Source: CAYUVH01 sp964448135
GTDB taxonomy: Bacteria; Verrucomicrobiota; Verrucomicrobiia; Limisphaerales; UBA8199
Reading direction: 5' to 3'
Assembly: GCA_964448135.1 (NCBI GenBank)
Contig: CAYUVH010000009.1
Coordinates: 1 to 64,000 of the forward strand
DNA: 64,000 nt
Shown here: piece by piece, positions 28,378 to 35,501 of the stretch
How the letters are laid out: each line of letters starts with the position of its first letter
Numbering within the stretch: position 1 is the first letter of the stretch
Translations under genes and position numbers: made by a program
The notes under the pieces: model-generated
Seen by the model: the letters and a program-made list of their open reading frames with translations, nothing else
Database searches by the model: none
Told to the model about the DNA's origin: nothing

Positions 28378-30117
28378 TTAGTTTTTTTTGTTTGGCAAAC
28401 CGTTCGTCTCTGGCGCGGCCGCGCCGCCGGGTGCCGGATCAAAAGCGAAATGATGCTTCTTCAGCAAAACGGCCTCGAACTGTCGCCGCAAATCCGTAAC
28501 CGCCTCATTGCGAAAGGATTCCGCGATATAATTGCGCGCCACTTCGTAGGGCATCTTGTGACGGGGTTCGAAATGCGTGACCCGCAGCACGCAATACCCT
28601 CCGAAATCCTCGTATGGCCGGGACACTACCTGCCCCTCCTTCAACCCAGCCACCAAGGACTGCAGCGCGGAGCCCTCATTCACCACCCGGCTCTGGCGGG
28701 GGAGCCATTGCAGGCCGGCATCGGCCGCGAGCAGCGACTCCAGGCTGGCGCCCTCCTGGGCCTTTTTGATGAGACCTTCGGCCATGGCGGTCGCGTTGCT
28801 GACGGCGTTTTGCCTCTCTTCCGGCGTTGCACCGGGTGCGACGCGCAACGGCACCACCAACGCGTCGTATTCAAGCTGCGCATCAACGGTCGCCGTGAAG
28901 TTTTTGTCGTAACTCTCCCGTAATCGCTCCTCCGAAAAAGTCATGTCCGCCAGGAACTGCGGCATCAGGAGGTTCTTCGCTTTTTCACCGAGTTCCTTGT
29001 CCAATTCGTATCGCAGCGCCAGTTGAAACTCCGGACGTTTGCCGTAATCCATGCCGCGCGCGAGCTCCCCCAGTTGAATCTGTTCCCCCGCTTCGTTCCG
29101 CACCATCTCGGCCACGCGTGCGTCGTCCCCCGCCGGCAGACCGCGCGCCTGGGCCAGCGCGACCGCATCCGCGTGCGACAGCGCGAACTGTCCGCAGGCC
29201 AGGATTGCCGGTTGCGCGGAAACCGTCTGGCCGCTCGTGAAAAACGGAAACGCCGTCGCCGCGGCTTTCATCAACTGCTCCATCCGCTCGTTGACCGCCC
29301 CTTCAGCCATTACCGTCCGCGCCTTCTGACGCCCCTGCTGCAAGTCGGGATCCCCGTTCAGATTGACCCGCTCGATCCGATAAATCTCGTATCCATCCGC
29401 CACCGCCATCGGCTCGGTCACTTTCCCTTCTCCCCATCCCTGGTGCTTCAACTCACCTCGCTTGCCCAGGATGTCCGAACTGTAAACATCGCTCTGCGCG
29501 GCTTTCGCATCCAGATCGGAAAACTGCGCCGCCACTTCGCCAAAATCCTTCCCCGCCCGCAGCAAGGCCGATGCCTGCCTGGCGCGCGTCAAAGCTTCTG
29601 CTCCATGCTTCTGCGCGCTGAATCCCATGCGCCGCGCCTCGACTGATTGAATCGGAAACAAATCAAATTTGTTCGACTCGTAAAACGCCGCCGCCTGCTC
29701 ATCCGTCGCGATCGTGGATTGCGTGTCCCACCGCGTTTGATCCGTCAGCGCGCGCGCCAGCGCGCCTTCCTCGATGAGCTTGGCTTCCGCCAGCCACGCG
29801 GCGTTGGTGGTAAGGCCAGCTTTGTGCGCGTGCTCCGCCAGGATGCGAAGAGCCGCCAAATGCCGCGCAGCTTTCTCCTTCCCGCTCATCAGGATGTCCA
29901 AGGGCCCGTTGACTTCCGCGTCCATGTGGAACGCCGGCAGGTTGATCAAGGGTGTGAGCTCCTCCGCCGTAATCCGGCCTCCGTCGTACGTAGCCACTAC
30001 TGCCGGGGAATTCGAGCCCGCGTCTGCCGCCTGAGTATTGCTCGTCGAGGATCCAGTCGCCAAAAAAACCGCCAGTAACAGAATCAAAGTGGGAGCAGTC
30101 GGCCAGGCGTTCAGCAT
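28378..30117 (-). CDS. Periplasmic peptidyl-prolyl isomerase with two parvulin-like regions
   Basis: A 579-residue protein of SurA/PpiD/PrsA type. The ATG at 30117 gives a signal peptide of about 30 residues (a GTG at 30126 is possible). 'VATYDGGRITAEEL' is the usual N-terminal chaperone-domain opening. A first rotamase-like stretch (about 165-250) contains 'DFGEVAAQFSD' and 'GWGEGKVTEPM'. A second (about 435-520) contains 'GASLESLLAADAG' and 'VVSRPYEDFGGYCVLRVTHFEP'. It probably folds or quality-controls outer-membrane or secreted proteins. No operon partner is apparent: the flanking genes are separated by long gaps, one carrying a dispersed repeat. Confidence 0.8.
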   Translation of the reverse strand: MLNAWPTAPTLILLLAVFLATGSSTSNTQAADAGSNSPAVVATYDGGRITAEELTPLINLPAFHMDAEVNGPLDILMSGKEKAARHLAALRILAEHAHKAGLTTNAAWLAEAKLIEEGALARALTDQTRWDTQSTIATDEQAAAFYESNKFDLFPIQSVEARRMGFSAQKHGAEALTRARQASALLRAGKDFGEVAAQFSDLDAKAAQSDVYSSDILGKRGELKHQGWGEGKVTEPMAVADGYEIYRIERVNLNGDPDLQQGRQKARTVMAEGAVNERMEQLMKAAATAFPFFTSGQTVSAQPAILACGQFALSHADAVALAQARGLPAGDDARVAEMVRNEAGEQIQLGELARGMDYGKRPEFQLALRYELDKELGEKAKNLLMPQFLADMTFSEERLRESYDKNFTATVDAQLEYDALVVPLRVAPGATPEERQNAVSNATAMAEGLIKKAQEGASLESLLAADAGLQWLPRQSRVVNEGSALQSLVAGLKEGQVVSRPYEDFGGYCVLRVTHFEPRHKMPYEVARNYIAESFRNEAVTDLRRQFEAVLLKKHHFAFDPAPGGAAAPETNGLPNKKN

Positions 30118-30186
30118 AGTTGGCACGGACGATAAAGACTTTCAGCGATTTGACCGTCAAGCCCAATTGGAAGCCCAAAAGAAACT

Positions 30187-30440
30187 TTAAACAGGTTGTC
30201 CTTTAGGCGTCTTTAGGTGTTTTTCAGTGTTCTTTGCTGTCCTTTGAGTGTCCCTTTGGCGTCCTTTTGCGTCCTTTGCCGTCCTTTCGAGTTGTTTGGG
30301 AGGCTTTGCCTGTCATCCAGCCCGCACGGTGGGAAGGGACAGGTTGCGACCCAGAGATTTTTTTTGAGAAGCCGGATTTACCCGGATTTGGTCGGATCAG
30401 GCCGGATGGACCGAATCGCCGGCCCGCTGGGACACCAGAG
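30187..30440 (-). repeat. Dispersed repeat, copy 2, with internal TCCTTTG units
   Basis: This is the reverse-orientation relative of 15745-15918. The near-identical ends are at 30187-30225 (TTTAAACAGGTTGT then TCTTTAG) and 30358-30440 (TGAGAAGCCGGATTTACCCG onward). Between them, 30225-30295 carries about six irregular copies of GTCCTTTG/CGTCCTTT not present in copy 1. Genes on both sides are on the minus strand. Apart from the repeat, 30441-30587 shows nothing recognisable. Confidence 0.7.
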
Positions 30441-30587
30441 ATACACGTCTCCGGCTGCAATAGAGTGGAGTGCCCAACGATTCATTTTCGCAGATATCGC
30501 TTTGTCAGCATCCACAATGGTTGCATATGTCAAAGAACCGCTTTAACGCTGATCCAAACAGGAACTACGTCCTCCTTCGTTTGCTAT

Positions 30588-31613
30588 TTAATATTTGAAG
30601 GCGCAGGTGTCAAGCGGGTAGCCAAGGATTTTGGTATTTTGGCGCAGTGGGCGCTGAGGGAGATTGTTGGCGTCCCTGAAGAGAAGGTTCAGATGTGGAG
30701 ACGCGGAACCGGCTCGTGGCAGGCGGAGGCCGCGCAAGCCTTTGTGGCTTAGCCAGAGTTCGACCTCCACACCCCGGCCCTTGAGCGTCGCGGGCGCATC
30801 GCTCGGAGCGCATCCAAACCAGAGTTCCAGGGACGCCGGGGATTGCACCACGGTGATCGGTCCGACATTGCTCGAGTCTGGACAGAGGGGGAAGGAGGAT
30901 CCATGAAGGAAATTGCGCGCGCTCATATCCGCCAGAACCAACCCGCCGTAGTCCCAGTCGCTTTCCAAATGCACGACACAAGCGCTGTTGGGAAAATAGC
31001 CTTGCCCGGTCACGCTGGCTTTCACGAGCCCGCCGAACAAAGTATACGCTGCAGAACTACCTTTGAGCCGCGGCGCGGGCGCGTGCAACCGAAAGCCGCC
31101 GCGACAAGGATCAAGCACGAGATTGAGCACCCGGATGGGATCCCAGGAGCGAACCCGGTCACGGCCTCCCAGATACAGGGCGGGAATGGTATCAAAATAG
31201 CCGCCCGGGGAGGAAAGCCGGGCGCTGAATTCGTACCGGACGGCGAAATACGGCTCCAGGCGAATCCCCGCCTGAAATTCGACCACCCACCTCCCGTTCC
31301 ATATCCAGGCGCCACCATAAGCGCGGATGACGCACTCTCCGTAATAGGTCGCCAGCTCGTCCACGATCCACTTCCGCACCTCCACTCCCGGTCCGGCGCG
31401 GTAACTTCCAAGGAAAGTCATCAACCAGGCGAGGGACTCCCGATCAAAACCAAACTTCGCACCCGGAGCGGCCGGCGCGAGCTTTTCTACAAAATCCTCG
31501 GCTCGCCTGGTAACTTCGGTGGCAGAATTCTCCATTCGTCGCCGGGAGCGTTCCCCTTCCCGGGCCGCTCCCGTTGATCGCGGTTCCTCAGCTTTTATCT
31601 CCGGTTTGCCCAT
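30588..31613 (-). CDS. Hypothetical protein, unknown family
   Basis: A 341-residue frame from the ATG at 31613 (31661 is the longest start). I do not recognise it. After a charged N-terminus of about 45 residues comes a protein-like section ('FDRESLAWLMTFLGSYR', 'ELATYYGECVIRAYGGAWIWNGRWVVEFQAGIRLEPYFAVRYEF'). This resembles a small family of hypothetical proteins with a conserved 'YxGECIIxxYGG' stretch. The second half (after about residue 150) has no clear family look but keeps a plausible amino-acid mix. No signal peptide or transmembrane segment is seen. The last codons enter the AT-richer repeat-flanking region, so the true C-terminus may have been altered. Confidence 0.45.
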   Translation of the reverse strand: MGKPEIKAEEPRSTGAAREGERSRRRMENSATEVTRRAEDFVEKLAPAAPGAKFGFDRESLAWLMTFLGSYRAGPGVEVRKWIVDELATYYGECVIRAYGGAWIWNGRWVVEFQAGIRLEPYFAVRYEFSARLSSPGGYFDTIPALYLGGRDRVRSWDPIRVLNLVLDPCRGGFRLHAPAPRLKGSSAAYTLFGGLVKASVTGQGYFPNSACVVHLESDWDYGGLVLADMSARNFLHGSSFPLCPDSSNVGPITVVQSPASLELWFGCAPSDAPATLKGRGVEVELWLSHKGLRGLRLPRAGSASPHLNLLFRDANNLPQRPLRQNTKILGYPLDTCAFKY

Positions 31614-31821
31614 ACCCAAAAATCCCGCGTCGAAAGTAGAACGAAAGCGCCATCCAGGCAAAGCCGGATTCGCAAGGAACCGATCGCGGTGGACATCACG
31701 GCCGGGAGTCAGGCTCGCCTACGGACTTCCGAAATTCGTTGCCACAGCTTCCGCGTGACGGACAAGACTATGCCGCAATCTGCGAACATCACCGTCGTAC
31801 GCGAACCCTGCCGCGCACGAT

Positions 31822-32082
31822 TCAGGCCGCGCGTCTCCACGCGCGGCACTGGAAACCAAGAATGATGAAGAGGCTGGCGAGCAGCAGGGTCTGAACGCAG
31901 GCCGAAAATAATTGGGCCTCGGTGAGTTCCAATGCTGGAAGCCGGAGAAATCCGAAAACCAATACGGCTCCAGCCACCACAGCGCACACCATCTGGCAGA
32001 GGTGTGCGACGGCTTTGTCGGAGGCGATTCTGCGTTTGAGCAACTGAGTAATCATAGACTGACCGCTCTCTTTGACGTCCAT
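31822..32082 (-). CDS. Small two-helix membrane protein
   Basis: An 86-residue protein starting at the ATG at 32082. Two hydrophobic segments (about 27-46 and 58-78) are separated by a short acidic loop ('ELTEAQ'), with a basic C-terminus CRAWRRAA. It lies 42 bp downstream of the ABC-2 permease gene on the same strand, so the two are probably co-transcribed. No function is recognised. A 9-bp-stem hairpin overlaps its last codons (31826-31847). Confidence 0.55.
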   Translation of the reverse strand: MDVKESGQSMITQLLKRRIASDKAVAHLCQMVCAVVAGAVLVFGFLRLPALELTEAQLFSACVQTLLLASLFIILGFQCRAWRRAA

Positions 32083-32124
32083 TGACGCCCGGCAACCAAA
32101 TCAGACCAACCAGCCATCCAAACC

Positions 32125-33870
32125 TCACGCCGCTTTGAGCGGCCGGACTTCCGCCGCCTTGCCACTCTTTTCCCCCGCTTCAGCGCGTAACACCCGCCAC
32201 ACCTGTTTCCGCGTCCGCCAGATCAGCCACCCGCAGTAAGTCAGCACAATGACTCGCTCGCAGTAGTCCACTTGCAACCATGCCAGCCGGTCCGTGCCAA
32301 AAAAGCGATAGAGCGGGATCATGGCGAAGCCGGTCACCACTTGGAACACCACCGGTATGCCGGTGCTCAAACCGCCGATTTTCGAGATGATGGCCAGCGG
32401 CGACTGTCCACGCAGCCCGTACAACATGCCCAACCAGCAAGTGGCGCACACCCAACCCACCGCGTTCAGCACCCCCAGCAACACCAGTACTGGAGCTTCC
32501 GTTCGCCAATATTGTTTGATATCGGCGGAATCCCGGAAGGCACTCGAAAGCATCACGAGTTGCAGGAAGATGGACAGGAGGTAGTTGAGGCCGAGCGGCC
32601 AGCACAAAATCCGGACCAGCGCGCGCCACTGCGCGCTGAGAATCGTCCGCGCGCCGACGGGTGTGGCCATGAGCACCTCGAGTTGACCGCTGCGTTGCGC
32701 CTCATAAAAAAAGCGGCTGGCCGCCAACCCCATCAATCCCTCAATAAGCACATACACCACGCAGGACACGGGCCAGAGCGCATAAGCGACATAACCACGC
32801 GGTGGGTAACCGTTAATCATGCATACCAGTCCCTGAAAAAACGTGAACCCGATTCCCACCAGGCCGGCTGTCCAGCACATGGCCCGGAGTCCCCGTTGTC
32901 GCAGCACCAACCCCCGGATCGGGTCTTCGCTGCCGAAACTTTCCCGTGCCCGGCGTTTTTGCACCCTCTCCGGCGCCTCCTCTGAATCCGCGCGCTCGTC
33001 GGAAAAACTCGGCCTGACGGCCGCCCGCATCCGAAAATGCGCCCGCACCAACAAATACCACGCATACAACTGCACGGCGCCGAGGGAACCGAAATACCGC
33101 AAAGATTCCGCCCGGGTTTGCGGATCCAGATCGAACAGCGCCACCAGCGGGCTCACCAACCCGAACCCCGTTGTAAACAGCGCTCCCGTGCCTCGCGCGA
33201 CGCCCTCGACCGCCGCCGGCACCAAAATAATCACCGCCAGCAATCCCAGCGCCCGCAGGGCGGACCGCAGTGCGTGCACCGACCCCGCCGAAGCCCAGAG
33301 CCCGACGGCCAGCGCGAGGAACAATGTCTCCAGCAACACCAACGCGCTGCGCACAGCCTCCCCGGCGCTGACACCACCCACCAACAGCGGCAGCATAAGC
33401 AGGGGCAGAAAAGCCGCGAGCCCGCAAGCTGCTCCGAGGCCGACCGCTCCGAGTTTCCCCAGCAAGACATCAAAGGCTCGCACCGGCGTTAGCAGCAGCA
33501 GGCTGAGCGTATCCTCCCTTCGCTCCAGGCTGATGCTGTCGGCCGTGAGGAGGCAGCAGATGCAGCTCAGGAGAAAAGCGACGGTGAGCAGGCAATTGAA
33601 ACTGAAACGCCCGATGTAGCTCTGGTCCGCCTCCACCCCGACCGTCAGGATTGGCAGGCACATCGCCAGCGCCAGCAGCGCGAGGACGAAACGGATCCAG
33701 TAAGTCCATTTCTTGCGGGCATTCACCCGCAACTCCCGCCCGATCAGCGGCACCGGCCCCTGCACCCGTTTCAGGACCGCACGCCACAACCAGGCAAACC
33801 CTGCCCAGGAAACGACCTTGTTCACCTCGGGCGCAGTATTTGCCAAAATCCACACCGGCAGAAAGCACAA
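32125..33870 (-). CDS. ABC-2-type transporter permease
   Basis: A 581-residue integral membrane protein. It opens with 'GPVPLIGRELRVNARKKWTYWIRF', an interfacial helix typical of ABC-2 permeases, followed by about ten to twelve hydrophobic segments. A cytoplasmic 'ERREDTLSLLLLTPVRAFDVLLGKL' stretch matches the usual 'KE.GTLELLLTTPL' motif of this class, and a second similar motif ('AQRSGQLEVLMATPVGARTIL') points to a fused or duplicated architecture. The start is a TTG at 33870, with GTG at 33855 as an alternative. No ATP-binding partner is encoded nearby, so the ATPase must lie elsewhere. Substrate unknown. Confidence 0.8.
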   Translation of the reverse strand: MCFLPVWILANTAPEVNKVVSWAGFAWLWRAVLKRVQGPVPLIGRELRVNARKKWTYWIRFVLALLALAMCLPILTVGVEADQSYIGRFSFNCLLTVAFLLSCICCLLTADSISLERREDTLSLLLLTPVRAFDVLLGKLGAVGLGAACGLAAFLPLLMLPLLVGGVSAGEAVRSALVLLETLFLALAVGLWASAGSVHALRSALRALGLLAVIILVPAAVEGVARGTGALFTTGFGLVSPLVALFDLDPQTRAESLRYFGSLGAVQLYAWYLLVRAHFRMRAAVRPSFSDERADSEEAPERVQKRRARESFGSEDPIRGLVLRQRGLRAMCWTAGLVGIGFTFFQGLVCMINGYPPRGYVAYALWPVSCVVYVLIEGLMGLAASRFFYEAQRSGQLEVLMATPVGARTILSAQWRALVRILCWPLGLNYLLSIFLQLVMLSSAFRDSADIKQYWRTEAPVLVLLGVLNAVGWVCATCWLGMLYGLRGQSPLAIISKIGGLSTGIPVVFQVVTGFAMIPLYRFFGTDRLAWLQVDYCERVIVLTYCGWLIWRTRKQVWRVLRAEAGEKSGKAAEVRPLKAA

Positions 33871-34060
33871 TGTTTAACTACGGGTTTGAGTTCCCCGGCT
33901 TTGGAATTTGGCCTCTGATTTCCCTATTTGCCTTTTGTCACAGCGTGGCAGTATCCGCACTCGCCCATTGCCTCCTTCCCTCCTCCTGCTAAGCTTCCCC
34001 TGCTCAACGCGCGGAGCCGGAGCCATTGTCCCGGGTGCCGCGCCTGCGAGCCCGAATAAT

Positions 34061-34273
34061 ATGTCCACGGAAGAATCGATCATCCTCCAGTTCCTGGAGA
34101 ATTGTCCGGATGCCTATTTCACGCGGCGCGAGATCGCGCGCAAAGCGGTGAAGCGGGCGAAATTCGATGAGGATCCGAACTGGGCGGATGGGGCGCTGAG
34201 CTTCCTGATCAATGCCAAGCGCGTTGAGGTGGACGAAAACGGGGCGATCCGCCACAAAAAATTCCGCGGCTGA
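34061..34273 (+). CDS. Small winged-helix-like protein
   Basis: A 70-residue protein from the ATG at 34061. Its sequence ('IILQFLENCPDAYFTRREIARKAVKR', 'WADGALSFLINAKRVEVDENGAIRHKK') has the layout of a minimal winged helix: three helices, then a beta wing. It may bind nucleic acid. It lies 25 bp ahead of the rRNA methyltransferase gene and is probably co-transcribed. No named family is assigned. Confidence 0.65.
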   Translation: MSTEESIILQFLENCPDAYFTRREIARKAVKRAKFDEDPNWADGALSFLINAKRVEVDENGAIRHKKFRG

Positions 34274-34298
34274 CCCGGCCCGCTCCGCCATTCCTGCT

Positions 34299-35450
34299 GT
34301 GACTCCCGCTGTCGGCGACAAGTTGACGCTAAGCATCTCCGACATCGCCTTCGGCGGCGAAGGCGTGGGACGCGATGGTGAATTCGTCGTGTTCGTTCCG
34401 TTCGTGGCGCTGGGGGAATCGGTGGAAGTCGAGCTCATCGAGGTAAAAAAACGCTTCGCCCGCGCCCGGCTTGTGAAAGTCCTCGAGCCCTCCCCCGACC
34501 GCGTCCAGCCGGAGTGCCGCTATTACGGCGACTGCGGCGGCTGCCAGTACCAACATGTCGCCTATCCGGCCCAGCTCCAGTGGAAGCACAAGCAAATCAG
34601 CGATATTTTTCAGCGCGTGGGGGGCATTGACCCGTCACTGATCGAGCCGGTCGTCCCTTGCCCCCAACCCTACGGCTACCGCAACCGGATCATGATCCGG
34701 AGCCAGTGGGACAAGTTCAAACAGGGCCTGAACATCGGCTTCATCCGTGCCGATAACCGGCTGGTCGTGGACATCGAGGAATGCAAAATCGCCGACCCGG
34801 CGCTGAACGAACAGATTCGCCATGTCCGCGCGAACCCGCCGCCGAAAGGCGGCCTCAAGGTGGTGCTGCGCCTGCCGCCCGAAGGCTGGGAAGTGCCGCC
34901 GGATTCATTCTTCCAGAATAATTTCCCCCTGCTCCCGAAACTCGTGGAGAAGGTCCGGGAACGCTTTCAACTCGGGGGCAGCCGGCACTTGCTGGATGCG
35001 TTTTGCGGCGTGGGATTTTTCAGCCTGGAACTCGCGGACCTGGCGGAATCGTTCATCGGGATTGAACTTGATGCGCTCGCCATTCGCGCCGCCCGCCGCA
35101 ACGCCGCCGGGCGCGGGCGGTCCAATGGACAATTCATTGCCGGCCCGGTGGAGTCGTTGATCGAGAAACATCTGCGCGAGCTGGCGGGACAGCCCGCCAC
35201 GGTATTACTGGATCCGCCCCGCAAAGGCTGCCGCCCGGAAACACTTGAGTTTCTTCGTCAGGCGGCGCCGCAGCAGATTATTTACATTTCCTGCCATCCC
35301 GCGACGATGGCGCGGGATTTGAACATCTTGTGCGCGGACGGTGTCTTTAAGGTGGCGGGCGTGGTCCCGCTCGACATGTTTCCCCAGACTGCGCATCTCG
35401 AAGCCGTCGCGGACTTGCGGCGTTCACCGGATGCCGCTCCCGCAAACTAA
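34299..35450 (+). CDS. 23S rRNA (uracil-C5) methyltransferase, RlmD/TrmA family
   Basis: A 383-residue SAM-dependent RNA m5U methyltransferase. A TRAM domain (about 5-62: 'LTLSISDIAFGGEGVGRDGEFVVFV') is followed by the Fe-S cysteine cluster C73-x5-C79-x2-C82 (fourth Cys in 'VDIEECKIAD'). Then come the SAM-binding segment 'LLDAFCGVGFFSLELA', the DPPRKGC motif and catalytic C332 in YISCHPATMARDL. I chose the GTG at 34299 because it avoids overlap with the winged-helix gene and starts just before the TRAM domain; the ATG at 34212 would overlap it by 62 bp. The family targets U1939 or U747 in E. coli 23S rRNA; which one applies here is not decided. Confidence 0.9.
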   Translation: MTPAVGDKLTLSISDIAFGGEGVGRDGEFVVFVPFVALGESVEVELIEVKKRFARARLVKVLEPSPDRVQPECRYYGDCGGCQYQHVAYPAQLQWKHKQISDIFQRVGGIDPSLIEPVVPCPQPYGYRNRIMIRSQWDKFKQGLNIGFIRADNRLVVDIEECKIADPALNEQIRHVRANPPPKGGLKVVLRLPPEGWEVPPDSFFQNNFPLLPKLVEKVRERFQLGGSRHLLDAFCGVGFFSLELADLAESFIGIELDALAIRAARRNAAGRGRSNGQFIAGPVESLIEKHLRELAGQPATVLLDPPRKGCRPETLEFLRQAAPQQIIYISCHPATMARDLNILCADGVFKVAGVVPLDMFPQTAHLEAVADLRRSPDAAPAN

Positions 35451-35501
35451 GCTTGCCAGCCATGAACTCATCGGGTGAACTAACGGCCTCGTTGCCCAAA
35501 C

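Noticed and set aside
30843..31577. Open frame opposite the unknown protein
   Set aside because: Its translation is poor in hydrophobic patterning and rich in Pro/Arg/Gly. The minus-strand frame looks more protein-like, though certainty is limited.
31630..31720. Third copy of the dispersed repeat
   Set aside because: Only a short 'GCCATCCAGGCAAAGCCGGATTC' type similarity, too weak to separate from chance.
31826..31847. Intrinsic terminator at the end of the small membrane protein gene
   Set aside because: A 9-bp stem with a CTCC loop exists, but no T-run follows on the minus strand and it overlaps coding sequence.
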